Shown: positions 1-8,280 of the stretch, in pieces
Numbering within the stretch: position 1 is the first letter of the stretch
How the letters are laid out: each line of letters opens with the position of its first letter
NCBI GenBank assembly: GCA_029251465.1
Contig: JAQXDI010000010.1
Location: forward strand, 1-38,040
Length of the DNA stretch: 38,040 nt
Direction: 5' to 3'
DNA from: Ascidiaceihabitans sp.
GTDB taxonomy: Bacteria; Pseudomonadota; Alphaproteobacteria; Rhodobacterales; Rhodobacteraceae
Notes under the pieces: generated by a model
The model's input: only the letters and a program-made list of their open reading frames with translations
The model's database searches: none
What the model was told of the DNA's origin: nothing
Made by a program: the position numbers and the translations under genes

Positions 1-150
1 GACAAACGCCGCTACAAAAGGCGCAACCGTATCGAGAGGATGTTCGGCAGGCTCAAAGATTGGCGACGCGTAGCTACACGCTACGACAGATCCCCAACCG
101 TCTTTCTCTCCGCAATAGCTCTCGCAGCAACCGTTATCCTTTGGTTATGA
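1..150 (+). CDS. IS5-family transposase, C-terminal fragment
   Basis: Forty-nine C-terminal residues of a DDE transposase, open at the window edge and ending with TGA at 148-150. The fragment shows the Y-(2)-R-(3)-E-(6)-K signature of IS4/IS5 transposases: Tyr5, Arg8, Glu12 and Lys19 of the visible part, Glu12 being the third catalytic acid. The context GRLKDWRRVATRYDR is typical of the IS5 family, probably the IS427-like group. The N-terminal part, including both catalytic Asp residues, lies outside the window, so activity cannot be judged. Confidence 0.88.
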   Translation, partial: DKRRYKRRNRIERMFGRLKDWRRVATRYDRSPTVFLSAIALAATVILWL

Positions 151-163
151 GTCCTGACCCTAG
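1..163 (+). mobile_element. 3' end of an IS5-type insertion sequence (left copy)
   Basis: This is the terminal part of an insertion sequence, cut by the window edge. Positions 45-163 match the reverse complement of 37922-38040 with a single difference (position 139 against 37946). After the shared ctag the two flanks diverge, which places the element end at about 160-163. The coding part shows the IS4/IS5 transposase signature. Only this end is visible, so the inverted repeat cannot be paired with its partner and the target duplication cannot be defined. Confidence 0.88.
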
Positions 164-197
164 GCTAACCTAACAACAACGATCGGGAGGATCGACT

Positions 198-1218
198 ATG
201 AGACAATTCAAGAACACGGCGCTGGCGACAGTGCTAGCTGCGCTAACCGCAACTGGCGCATGGGCACAGGATGTCACGCTTAGTCTGCACCAATTGCTGC
301 CAGAACGGGCAACGATTCCGGCCAAAGCGATCCTGCCGTGGATTGCAAAAATCGAAGCGGACTCTGGTGGTCGTATCAAAATTGATCACTACCTGTCGAT
401 GCAATTGGGGGGGCAAACCGCCAGAGCTGTATGACCAAGCCGTTGATGGTGTCGCTGATATTATCTGGACGGTTGTCGGTTACACGCCCGGCCGGTTTCC
501 AACGACAGAAGCGTTCGAGCTTCCGTTTATGGTGGGCGACAGTGCGGGGTCATCCAAGGCATTTCACCAGTATATTCTGGCCAATGGCATGGCTGAATTC
601 AGCGACACCCATCCGATCGTCTTTCACACCCATGGCCCTGGCTGGATACACTCAAACAAGGGTGTGGCGACATTGGATGACGTGGCGGGCCAGAAATTGC
701 GCGGTCCTACCCGCGTGACGGCGCAACTGTTGTCCAAGCTTGGCGCGACGCCCGTGGGCATGCCGGTTCCTGCAGTGCCCGAAGCGGTGTCAAAGGGGGT
801 CATCGATGGCGCGATCATCCCTTGGGAAGTGACCCTACCGTTAAAAATGAGCGAATTGACATCGCACCACTCGGGGTTCGTCTCAAAGCCCGGCTTGTAC
901 ACAGCGACCTTTGTGATGACGATGAACAACGACAGCTATGCGGCTTTGCCGGATGATCTAAAGGCTGTGATTGATGCCAATTCCGGCCCGGAAGTATCCG
1001 CGCTGTTTGGGGCCGCCATGGACAATGCGGATTTGATCGGCCGCAAAGTCGCGACAGAGGCAGGTAACACCATCACTGAACTGGACGGCGAAAAGGATCG
1101 TTGGGCCGCCGTGGGCGATGCGGTGACCGCTGATTGGATCGCGGAAATGGATGCAAAAGGTCTCGATGGTGCAGCTTTGGTTCAGAGCGCCAAAGATTTT
1201 ATCGCAGCAAACGAATGA
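198..1218 (+). pseudogene. TRAP transporter substrate-binding protein (DctP family), frameshifted
   Basis: The periplasmic solute receptor of a TRAP transporter, broken by a +1 frameshift. ATG 198 follows a GGGAGG ribosome site at 185-190. The first frame encodes a signal peptide (cleavage near GAWA-QD) and continues to MQLGG. The rest of the DctP domain, with the family-typical VPEAVSKGVIDGAIIPWE segment, continues in the next frame from GKPPELYD to TGA 1216-1218. Removing one G from the G7 run at 407-413 restores a protein of about 339 residues, the normal DctP length. No dctQ or dctM accompanies it, and the IS end lies only 34 bp upstream, so its original promoter and partners are probably lost. 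The change could also be a homopolymer sequencing error or a phase-variable tract. The ligand is unknown. Confidence 0.85.
407..413 (+). repeat. G7 homopolymer at the frameshift point
   Basis: Seven consecutive G residues occupy the exact place where the dctP-like reading frame changes. With six, the two halves read as one protein (MQLGG-KPPELYD). Such a run can be a real slippage mutation, a phase-variable switch or a base-calling error. Confidence 0.85.
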
Positions 1219-1233
1219 GTTGAACATTGAGTG

Positions 1234-1261
1234 AGCGGGCGGCAAGGATTCATCGCCCGCT
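1234..1261 (+). terminator. Hairpin terminator between converging genes
   Basis: An 8-bp perfect stem (agcgggcg at 1234-1241, cgcccgct at 1254-1261) encloses a 12-nt loop. It starts 15 bp after the stop of the dctP-like gene. The following tatgttta is only moderately T-rich. It also lies beyond the 3' end of the converging regulator gene, so it may serve both directions. Confidence 0.6.
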
Positions 1262-1304
1262 TATGTTTAGACATTGCGGATGTAGGCGTTGTTCTACCGG
1301 TGCG

Positions 1305-1952
1305 TTAGCTCTTTAAACTGGCCATGAGACGGTGGAATTTTTCACCCTGAACGGTCACATGGCTTCGTAGCGCGCGTGCGACTTGCTCGGCGTCTGCGGC
1401 CTGCAATGCCGATACGATCTCAAGGTGTTCGGCCATCGACTGCGCCAGTCGTCCACGAAACCGCAGTTGCATTTTGCGGTAGGGCCTTAGTCTGTTTTGC
1501 AGCTGTAGCGCCTGTTTTTCCAGATAACTGTTGGCAGAGCCACGATAGATAACTTGGTGAAATTTTTCGTTTTCTGAATAGTAGCGCCCGTAGTCGAGAT
1601 CGTTCAGCGCTTGTTGGCAATTCTCATTGGCTTGCGCCAAATCCTGCAATCCGCCTTCAGTCATACGCAAGGCAGCAAGGCGCCCGCAGGCGGCTTCTAG
1701 TTCTGCCATTGTTTCGAACATTTCCATCAGTTCGACTGGCCCGGGTTGACGCACAAAGACGCCGCGCCTTGGGATTTGTTCGGCCAACCCAGAGGCGACC
1801 AACACCTGGAATGCTTCGCGAATTGGGGTGCGTGACACGCTGAACTGTTCCGCGAGCTTAAGTTCGTCCAGTCGTTCACCATCGCTGTATTCGCCAGAGA
1901 ACACAAGCTGCTCTAGCGTTTCTGCAATCTTATCGGCGCGTCTGAGTCCCAT
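1305..1952 (-). CDS. matR: GntR/FadR-type repressor of the malonate operon (MatR-like)
   Basis: A 215-residue DNA-binding regulator of the GntR family, FadR/FCD subfamily. Residues 1-75 form the winged helix; the recognition region reads LAEQFSVSRTPIREAFQVL, followed by the wing RRGVFVRQ. The C-terminal two thirds are helical and fit the FCD ligand-binding domain. The gene is transcribed away from matPQMAB across a 142-bp gap that holds a perfect palindrome. This arrangement matches the known rhizobial MatR system, in which MatR represses the mat genes until malonate or malonyl-CoA is present. Function here is inferred from the neighbours. ATG 1952 is the only good start, although its ribosome site is weak. 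Confidence 0.85.
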   Translation of the reverse strand: MGLRRADKIAETLEQLVFSGEYSDGERLDELKLAEQFSVSRTPIREAFQVLVASGLAEQIPRRGVFVRQPGPVELMEMFETMAELEAACGRLAALRMTEGGLQDLAQANENCQQALNDLDYGRYYSENEKFHQVIYRGSANSYLEKQALQLQNRLRPYRKMQLRFRGRLAQSMAEHLEIVSALQAADAEQVARALRSHVTVQGEKFHRLMASLKS

Positions 1953-1996
1953 AGGAATTGTTTACCGTTTCAAGGCGGAAAAATGCAAGCTTACAA

Positions 1997-2012
1997 TTAT
2001 TGTATACAATAA
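1997..2012. promoter_or_regulatory. Palindromic operator for the GntR-type regulator
   Basis: A perfect 16-bp palindrome, ttattgtatacaataa, lies between the divergent matR and matP genes, 44 bp from the matR start and 82 bp from the matP start. Its TTGTATACAA core is the kind of site bound by FadR/FCD GntR proteins. From memory it agrees with the ATTGTATACAAT operator reported for rhizobial MatR. It probably controls both directions. A TTGACT at 2015-2020 could be a -35 element, but I cannot pair it with a convincing -10. Confidence 0.8.
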
Positions 2013-2094
2013 ATTTGACTTGGAATACTCGATATGGAACCCTGAAAGCGCAGATTTGGAGCGTTTGATTCCGGTCGCACCTAGGGAGAACGTT

Positions 2095-3081
2095 ATGAAA
2101 TCGAAATTTTTAACCACCGTTGCAGCGCTGGCGAGCCTGACATTTGGCACGGTCGCGCATTCCGAAACATTGCGCTTGTCGCACCAGTGGTCGAACAAAG
2201 ATGTGCGCCACAAGGTTGCTGAAATGGTCGCACAAGATGTTGCCGCAGCGGGCGTTGACCTTGAGATCCAGATCTTTGGCTCAAAATCCTTGTTCAAACC
2301 GCGCGAGCAATACCGCCCACTCAGCCGTGGCCAACTGGACATGACCGTTCTGCCGCTCAGCTATGCGGGTGGACAACAGCCAGCGTATAACCTGACGTTG
2401 ATGCCGGGCATGGTCAAAAACCACGACCACGCCGCACGTCTAAGTGCCTCGCCATTCATGGCAGCCCTCGAGGAAAAGATGGCAGACGATGATGTCATGG
2501 TTCTGGTTCACGGCTACCTTGCCGGTGGATTTGTGGGCAAAGACAAATGCATCACCGCACCTGATGATGTCAAAGGTTTGCAAACCCGTGCGGCGGGCAA
2601 AGCGTTTGAACAGATGTTGGCGGGGGCAGGGGCCTCAATCGCGTCAATGGCATCGTCCGAAATCTATAACGCGATGCAAACTGGCGTCCTGAACGCTGCA
2701 AACACATCGTCGTCGTCGTTCGTCTCTTACCGGATTTACGAACAAGTCAGCTGCTACACACCAGCCGGCGATGTCGCGTTGTGGTTCATGTATCAGCCGC
2801 TGTTGATGAATAAATCCAAGTTCGACGGGCTTAATGCAGACCAGCAAAAAGCACTGATGGATGCGTCGGCCAAGGCCCAAACGTTCTATCTGGAAGAGGC
2901 CAAAAAGCAGGACGCAGCGTCCGAGCAAGTGTTCCGCGATGCAGGCGTCGAGATTGCGCAAATGTCGCAAGCCGACTTTGATGCGTGGCGCGCGCTGGCA
3001 CAGGAAACATCCTACAAATCCTTTGTAGCCGATGTGCCTGATGGTCAAGCATTGCTCGATATGGCTTTGGCCGTCGAGTAA
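2095..3081 (+). CDS. matP: TRAP malonate receptor (DctP family)
   Basis: A 328-residue periplasmic substrate-binding protein of a TRAP transporter. The signal peptide occupies residues 1 to about 23 (cleavage near VAHS-ETLRL). The mature part has the DctP pattern, including the central MASSEIYNAMQTGVLNAANTS segment that contributes to the ligand pocket. ATG 2095 was chosen because it starts the signal peptide and follows GGGAG at 2084-2088; the open frame extends further upstream without a plausible start. It is the first gene of an operon with both membrane subunits and the two malonyl-CoA enzymes, so malonate is the likely ligand, as in Sinorhizobium MatPQM. The neighbouring frameshifted dctP gene is only distantly similar and is not a recent copy. 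Confidence 0.88.
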   Translation: MKSKFLTTVAALASLTFGTVAHSETLRLSHQWSNKDVRHKVAEMVAQDVAAAGVDLEIQIFGSKSLFKPREQYRPLSRGQLDMTVLPLSYAGGQQPAYNLTLMPGMVKNHDHAARLSASPFMAALEEKMADDDVMVLVHGYLAGGFVGKDKCITAPDDVKGLQTRAAGKAFEQMLAGAGASIASMASSEIYNAMQTGVLNAANTSSSSFVSYRIYEQVSCYTPAGDVALWFMYQPLLMNKSKFDGLNADQQKALMDASAKAQTFYLEEAKKQDAASEQVFRDAGVEIAQMSQADFDAWRALAQETSYKSFVADVPDGQALLDMALAVE

Positions 3082-3090
3082 CCTAAATCC

Positions 3091-3114
3091 GGAGGGCTGC
3101 ACGCGTGGCCCTCC
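3091..3114 (+). other. Intercistronic hairpin after matP
   Basis: A 7-bp perfect GC-rich stem (ggagggc 3091-3097, gccctcc 3108-3114) with a 10-nt loop lies 9 nt after the matP stop and 34 nt before matQ. No T-run follows directly. Hairpins here are common between binding-protein and permease genes. They protect the upstream message or reduce read-through, giving more receptor than transporter. Confidence 0.6.
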
Positions 3115-3148
3115 ATTTCTAAAAAACCCAAACTCCAAGGAAATTGTC

Positions 3149-3697
3149 ATGGCGGGCCAAAGCTCAGCCGTCACATCGCAGACGGGTCACAACCCATTCC
3201 TGCGGCTTGTGGCTGCTCTCTCGACTGTTGCAGGGTGGTGTTCTGCCGCGATGATTGTGGCTGCGGTTGCAATAACCTGCCAGATGATTTTCATCCGGTT
3301 TGTGTTGAACGGATCGACGATCTGGCAAACCGAAGCGGTGATCTATCTGGCCATCGGCGCGACCCTGATTGGCTTGCCCTACGTGCAGCGGTTGCGTGGG
3401 CATGTGAACGTGGATTTGATCCCGTTGATGCTAGGCAAAAGGGCGCGCTACATCATGTGTTTGTGCACGCTGTCCCTGTCAATCGCCATGGTCGCAATCA
3501 TGCTTTGGTACGGCTACGAGTTCTGGCATTTAACCTACGAACGTAACTGGAAATCCGACACTGTTTGGGGCGTGCGCCTGTGGATCCCATACGCGGCGAT
3601 GCCGATCGGGTTCGGGCTGTTTTTGCTGCAGCTGATCGCAGACCTCGTCGCTGTCATTTTGAAAATCGATAAGCCCTTTGGGTTGGAGGACGCGTAA
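3149..3697 (+). CDS. matQ: TRAP transporter small membrane subunit (DctQ family)
   Basis: A 182-residue inner-membrane protein with four predicted hydrophobic segments, near residues 30-52, 64-80, 100-125 and 145-172. This is the DctQ topology, and the family-typical VFWQ-like region appears as GSTIWQTEAVIYLAIGATLIG. It partners the large subunit MatM to move malonate with sodium, fed by MatP. ATG 3149 follows AAGG at 3137-3140; upstream in-frame codons run back into the matP-matQ hairpin and were rejected. Its TAA stop shares one base with the ATG of matM (TAATG), so the two membrane subunits are translationally coupled. Confidence 0.88.
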   Translation: MAGQSSAVTSQTGHNPFLRLVAALSTVAGWCSAAMIVAAVAITCQMIFIRFVLNGSTIWQTEAVIYLAIGATLIGLPYVQRLRGHVNVDLIPLMLGKRARYIMCLCTLSLSIAMVAIMLWYGYEFWHLTYERNWKSDTVWGVRLWIPYAAMPIGFGLFLLQLIADLVAVILKIDKPFGLEDA

Positions 3698-5013
3698 TGG
3701 ATCCGCTTACTTTAGGGGCTTTTGTCGCCGTTTGCACAATTCTGGTTCTGTTTTCGGGCGTGTCCGTCGCGCTGGGGTTGCTGATTGTTTCAACGGGTTT
3801 TGTGATGTTGTTTGACGGGATGCGATCCCTTGAATTGTTGCCCGAAATTCTCTTTGGCAAGCTTGATAACTTCGCGCTTTTGTCGATCCCGATGTTCATC
3901 ATCATGGGTTCGTCCATTGCCTCGACGCGGGCAGGGGCCGAACTGTATGAAGCATTGGAACGCTGGTTGACCCGTGTTCCTGGGGGGTTGGTGATTTCTA
4001 ACCTCGGGGCCTGCGCCTTGTTCGCAGCGATGTCTGGATCTAGCCCTGCAACCTGCGCAGCAATTGGTAAAATGGGCATCCCCGAGATGCGCAAACGCGG
4101 CTATCCCGACGGGGTCGCTGCAGGGTCAATTGCGGCAGGCGGCACCTTGGGGATTTTGATCCCGCCATCCGTCACCATGATCGTTTATGGCATCGCAACC
4201 GAGACGTCGATTGGGCGTCTGTTCCTAGCCGGTGTCATCCCGGGCTTGTTGTTGGTGACACTGTTTATGGCGTGGTCACTGTATTCCACGTGGAAATCCG
4301 GCAACCGCGAATTGCTCGCGACGGGCAGCTACACGTGGAAGGAAAAGTTTGAAATCTTGCCACGGGTTGTGCCGTTTTTGCTGATCATCGTAGGCGTGCT
4401 CTATGCCATGTACGGCGGCGTTGCGACACCGTCTGAAACCGCTGCCGTTGGCGCACTTTTGTGCCTGATTATCGCGATGGTGATCTACAAACTTTGGAAC
4501 CCAAAAGACCTTTGGGTCGTGCTGCGCGACAGCACCAAAGAGAGCGTGATGATCTTGTTTATCATCGCCGCAGCAGGCGTGTTTTCCTACATGCTCTCAA
4601 GCCTCTACATCACCCAATCCATTGCCAATTGGATCGGCACGTTAGATGTGAATCCGTGGGTTCTGATGATTGCCGTCAACATTTTCCTATTGATTGCGGG
4701 CTTCTTTTTGCCGCCCGTTGCGGTGATCCTGATGGCGGCACCAATCTTGTTGCCGATCATCACCACCGCCGGATTTGATCCGATCTGGTTTGCGGTCGTC
4801 CTGACGATCAACATGGAAATCGGGCTGATTTCGCCCCCTGTTGGTCTGAACCTGTATGTCATCAACGGCATTGCGCCGGACATTTCGCTGAAGACGATCC
4901 TGACGGGGTCGTTGCCGTTTGTCGGCTGCATGGTTTTGGCGATCGTCCTTTTGTGCTTCTTTCCGGGGCTCGCCACGTGGCTGCCTGACGCCGTCATGGG
5001 GGCCGCAAGATGA
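3697..5013 (+). CDS. matM: TRAP transporter large membrane subunit (DctM family)
   Basis: A 438-residue protein with about a dozen transmembrane helices, the normal DctM length. Family hallmarks are SSPATCAAIGKMGIPEM after the third helix region and GGTLGILIPPSVTMIVYG, whose PPS belongs to the elevator-transport core. The second half repeats the pattern (FFLPPVAVILMAAPILLPI). It forms the substrate channel of the malonate TRAP system with MatQ. Its ATG overlaps the matQ stop, and its own TGA overlaps the ATG of matA (ATGA), so transport and decarboxylation genes are tightly coupled. Confidence 0.9.
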   Translation: MDPLTLGAFVAVCTILVLFSGVSVALGLLIVSTGFVMLFDGMRSLELLPEILFGKLDNFALLSIPMFIIMGSSIASTRAGAELYEALERWLTRVPGGLVISNLGACALFAAMSGSSPATCAAIGKMGIPEMRKRGYPDGVAAGSIAAGGTLGILIPPSVTMIVYGIATETSIGRLFLAGVIPGLLLVTLFMAWSLYSTWKSGNRELLATGSYTWKEKFEILPRVVPFLLIIVGVLYAMYGGVATPSETAAVGALLCLIIAMVIYKLWNPKDLWVVLRDSTKESVMILFIIAAAGVFSYMLSSLYITQSIANWIGTLDVNPWVLMIAVNIFLLIAGFFLPPVAVILMAAPILLPIITTAGFDPIWFAVVLTINMEIGLISPPVGLNLYVINGIAPDISLKTILTGSLPFVGCMVLAIVLLCFFPGLATWLPDAVMGAAR

Positions 5014-6248
5014 GCTTTTTCGGAGGGTTGATTCCGACCGTTTTCGAGCGCCGATACCGAGGGGCGTTGTCTGATGACATGGTTGGTCGCAGCACGACAC
5101 AATTGGCCAAAGACTTGCTTGGCAGTCGCGGCGAAGTGTCTGGCAGCACGCTAGCCCGACTGATCCTTGATCGCTACGGCGCGATGACGGCAGATGAAAA
5201 ACGCGCGTTTTTCGAATTCATGACCCACGGCCTTGAAATCAACGCCCAAGATGTCACCGACACGTTGCAAACCTATCGCGATGCGCCGTCAAAAAAGACC
5301 TACCGTGCTTTTGCATCGGCCTGCGAACCTGACCGCCAAGAGCTGATCCGACGGCTAAACCAAGTTCCTGATGCCACCGCAAGGCTGGTGAACATGCGCA
5401 AAGATTTGCTGCAATTCGTTCGCGAAACCCCTGAGCTGGAGCCGCTGGATGTCGATTTTCAACATCTGTTCTCGTCTTGGTTTAACCGCGGATTTTTGGT
5501 GCTGCGCCCGATCAATTGGTCTAGCCCTGCGGACATCCTAGAGAAGATCATCGCCTACGAGGCCGTGCACGCTATCGACAGTTGGGATGATTTGCGCCGC
5601 AGACTGCAACCGAGCGACAGGCGTTGTTTCGGGTTCTTCCACCTTGCGATGGCTGGTGAGCCGCTGATTTTTGTCGAAGTTGCACTGACCAAAGGCATCC
5701 CCAATTCCATTCAGGATTTGCTGGCAGACGGGCGTGATGGCATTCAGGCCGAAGACGCGGACACGGCTGTGTTCTATTCGATTTCCAATTGCCAGGCCGG
5801 TTTGGCGGGCATTTCGTTTGGCAATTCCTTGATCAAACAAGTCGCCGCTGATCTGTCGCGCGATTTGCCTAACTTAAAGACCTTTGTGACGCTTTCGCCG
5901 ATTCCGGGATTGAACGCATGGGCGCAGAACTCTGACGTGACACCAGCAATTGACGGCGACGAACGGGCATTGGCCGCGCATTATCTGCTCGCGGCGAAAC
6001 GGGGTGACGGCATGCCTGTCGATCCGGTCGCACGGTTTCATTTAGGAAATGGCGCGATCATGCATGCGGTTCACGCAAGCGCGGATACGTCCCGAAACGG
6101 CATGGCCCAGTCCAACGGCGCGATGGTGAATTACCTTTATGATCTGTCGCAGATCACCACGAACCACGAGCAATTTGTCACCGACAAAACAGTCATCGCG
6201 TCACCGGACGTGCATGCGCTTAGCGCGTCAATGACGCTTGGAACCTGA
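5010..6248 (+). CDS. matA: Malonyl-CoA decarboxylase
   Basis: A 412-residue MCD-family enzyme that converts malonyl-CoA to acetyl-CoA and CO2 in the cytoplasm. The N-terminal helical region (about 1-145) is the MCD oligomerisation domain. The C-terminal catalytic domain has the acyltransferase-like fold; TLSPIPG (near 295) and RFHLGNGA (near 345) are the segments that hold the catalytic Ser and His in characterised MCDs. The end NYLYDLSQITTNHEQF also fits. The start overlaps the matM stop by four bases. Followed by matB, it completes the pathway malonate to malonyl-CoA to acetyl-CoA. No frameshift or missing motif is seen. Confidence 0.92.
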   Translation: MSFFGGLIPTVFERRYRGALSDDMVGRSTTQLAKDLLGSRGEVSGSTLARLILDRYGAMTADEKRAFFEFMTHGLEINAQDVTDTLQTYRDAPSKKTYRAFASACEPDRQELIRRLNQVPDATARLVNMRKDLLQFVRETPELEPLDVDFQHLFSSWFNRGFLVLRPINWSSPADILEKIIAYEAVHAIDSWDDLRRRLQPSDRRCFGFFHLAMAGEPLIFVEVALTKGIPNSIQDLLADGRDGIQAEDADTAVFYSISNCQAGLAGISFGNSLIKQVAADLSRDLPNLKTFVTLSPIPGLNAWAQNSDVTPAIDGDERALAAHYLLAAKRGDGMPVDPVARFHLGNGAIMHAVHASADTSRNGMAQSNGAMVNYLYDLSQITTNHEQFVTDKTVIASPDVHALSASMTLGT

Positions 6249-6261
6249 AGGGATCAGAGCC

Positions 6262-7776
6262 ATGGTAAACCCGCTCTTTGATACGCTTTTTGGTCAACAT
6301 TCTGGCAATGATGCTGTGTTTTTGCGTTTGGGTGACGGGCAGACACTGTCGTATGCTGCGTTCCTGCGCATGGCCGCGCAGTTTGCCGGTGTTCTGACGA
6401 CGCTGGGCCTAACTGCGGGCGACCGCGTTGCTGTGCAAGTGTCGAAATCCCCGCAAGCGCTGGCTGTCTATGCCGCATGCGCGCAGGCGGGCATTGTGTT
6501 TTTGCCGTTGAACACGGCCTATACACCAGACGAGGTGTCTTACTTTGTGCAAAACAGCGGTGCGCGGGTTTTGTTGTGTGACCAGGCCCGGTTAGACAGC
6601 TTGACGACGGTTGCAAAAAGCTGTGGCGCGGCGTTGGAAACGATGAATGATGACGGGACCGGATCGTTTTGCGATCTAGCACGCACACATCCCGAAACCT
6701 TCGAAACCGCCGCGTGCACTCAGGATGACGTGGCGGCGCTTTTGTACACATCAGGCACCACGGGACGGTCCAAAGGGGCGATGCTAACGCAAGGCAATCT
6801 GTTGTCGAATGCGCAGGTTTTGGTCGATGAATGGCAGTTCACATCCCACGACGTTTTGCTGCACGCTTTGCCGGTTTTTCACACGCACGGGCTGTTTGTT
6901 GCGTCAAACATCACCTTGTTGGCCGGCGGGCAAATGATTTTCCTGTCCGGTTTTCAGATGGATCAGGTCATCGCGCAATTGCCGAATGCCACGACGATGA
7001 TGGGCGTGCCGACATTTTATACACGACTGCTTGGTGATGCGCGTTTCACTAAACCGTTGGTTGCGCACATGCGCTTGTTTGTTTCGGGCAGTGCGCCGTT
7101 GCTGGCCGAAACCCACGCCCGGTTTCAACAGCGCACCGGCTGCCGGATCCTTGAACGCTACGGTATGACCGAGACGAATATGAACACCTCCAACCCCTAC
7201 GATGGGGAACGACGCGCGGGCACAGTCGGGTTTCCGCTGCCCGGAACCGAGGTCAAAATCACCGATAGCAACACTGGCGAAATCCTACCGCAAGGTGAGA
7301 TCGGAGAGATCGAAGTGCGTGGGCCAAACGTGTTTAAAGGCTATTGGCAAATGCCAGAAAAAACGGCTGAAGAATTGCGCGAGGACGGGTATTTTATCAC
7401 CGGTGATTTGGGTCAGTTTGATCAAGACGGCTACCTGCACATCGTCGGGCGCAACAAGGATCTGATCATTTCGGGGGGCTACAATATTTACCCCAAAGAG
7501 ATCGAACTGCTTTTGAACGATGAACACCACGTTTTAGAAAGCGCTGTGATCGGCGTGCCGCACCCCGATTTCGGAGAGACGGTTGTCGCGGTCATTGTTG
7601 CAGAGGCGGGCGAAAAGCCGGACATTGATGCGATCCAGTCCAACATCAGCAAATCACTGGCGCGCTTCAAACATCCGAAAAGGGTAATTATCGTGCCAGA
7701 ATTGCCGCGTAACACGATGGGGAAAGTGCAGAAAAAGTCACTGCGCGATCAGTTCGCCACTTTGTTTACGCCGTGA
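6262..7776 (+). CDS. matB: Malonyl-CoA synthetase
   Basis: A 504-residue member of the acyl-adenylate-forming (ANL) superfamily that makes malonyl-CoA from malonate, ATP and CoA. The phosphate-binding loop is LLYTSGTTGRSKGAM (about residue 160). The core motif RYGMTET follows, then the hinge region TGDLG and GRNKDLIISGGYNIYP. The C-terminal catalytic Lys lies in PRNTMGKVQKKSLR. ATG 6262 gives MVNPLFDTLF, matches the length of rhizobial MatB and has AAGGGA upstream; an in-frame TTG at 6238 would overlap matA and is less likely. It ends the operon and converges with the next minus-strand gene, 8 bp away, without a clear hairpin. Confidence 0.92.
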   Translation: MVNPLFDTLFGQHSGNDAVFLRLGDGQTLSYAAFLRMAAQFAGVLTTLGLTAGDRVAVQVSKSPQALAVYAACAQAGIVFLPLNTAYTPDEVSYFVQNSGARVLLCDQARLDSLTTVAKSCGAALETMNDDGTGSFCDLARTHPETFETAACTQDDVAALLYTSGTTGRSKGAMLTQGNLLSNAQVLVDEWQFTSHDVLLHALPVFHTHGLFVASNITLLAGGQMIFLSGFQMDQVIAQLPNATTMMGVPTFYTRLLGDARFTKPLVAHMRLFVSGSAPLLAETHARFQQRTGCRILERYGMTETNMNTSNPYDGERRAGTVGFPLPGTEVKITDSNTGEILPQGEIGEIEVRGPNVFKGYWQMPEKTAEELREDGYFITGDLGQFDQDGYLHIVGRNKDLIISGGYNIYPKEIELLLNDEHHVLESAVIGVPHPDFGETVVAVIVAEAGEKPDIDAIQSNISKSLARFKHPKRVIIVPELPRNTMGKVQKKSLRDQFATLFTP

Positions 7777-7784
7777 TCTAGACG

Positions 7785-8279
7785 CTAATGACTATGCGGT
7801 TCGTCATCCAGTGAACCGTGGATCGCAAACTGATCCAACCCTGCATCGCGCGGCTCGATCATCCGAAAGCTTTCCTTTACGCCCGCATCCGTCAATTCGC
7901 GGGCCACAGACAGCAGGGTGTTGGCGTCCTGATTGTCGCACAGCTCGACCATATGCAGCACTTCGTCCTCGGCCACTTGCAGTGCATCGCCAACCGATGG
8001 CGCGCCGTACATTTGAACAAAATGCTCTGCGACAGCGACCTTAAGTGCTTCAAATTCTGCGGGCTCAATTTGGGTCACAGCGACAAAAGTCACCCGCCCA
8101 AAGGTTTCCACACCGAGCCACCCGTTAGAAAACGCTTGCCGCGCTTTGCCGGTCAAATCGCCCTCTGACCAATTCGAAAATTCGAACCCGCCAGAAATGC
8201 ACCATTCGCCGGTGCGTGCGGGCGAGTGAAAGACGTTCATGTCGCTTTCGTCAAAATGGATCGCGCGTGCCAGCATCAT
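7785..8279 (-). CDS. DUF6505 family protein, formate dehydrogenase-linked
   Basis: A 164-residue cytoplasmic protein with no signal peptide or membrane segment. The beginning LARAIHFDESDMNVFHSPARTGEWCISGGFEFS fits what I recall as DUF6505, a family found beside formate dehydrogenase genes in Rhodobacterales. The function is unknown. It is the last gene of the four-gene minus-strand set; its ATG lies one base after the stop of the ligase-like gene. A second ATG directly follows the first. The C-terminal half is acidic and helical. The family call is from memory of the sequence pattern. Confidence 0.7.
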   Translation of the reverse strand: MMLARAIHFDESDMNVFHSPARTGEWCISGGFEFSNWSEGDLTGKARQAFSNGWLGVETFGRVTFVAVTQIEPAEFEALKVAVAEHFVQMYGAPSVGDALQVAEDEVLHMVELCDNQDANTLLSVARELTDAGVKESFRMIEPRDAGLDQFAIHGSLDDEPHSH

Positions 8280-8280
8280 G

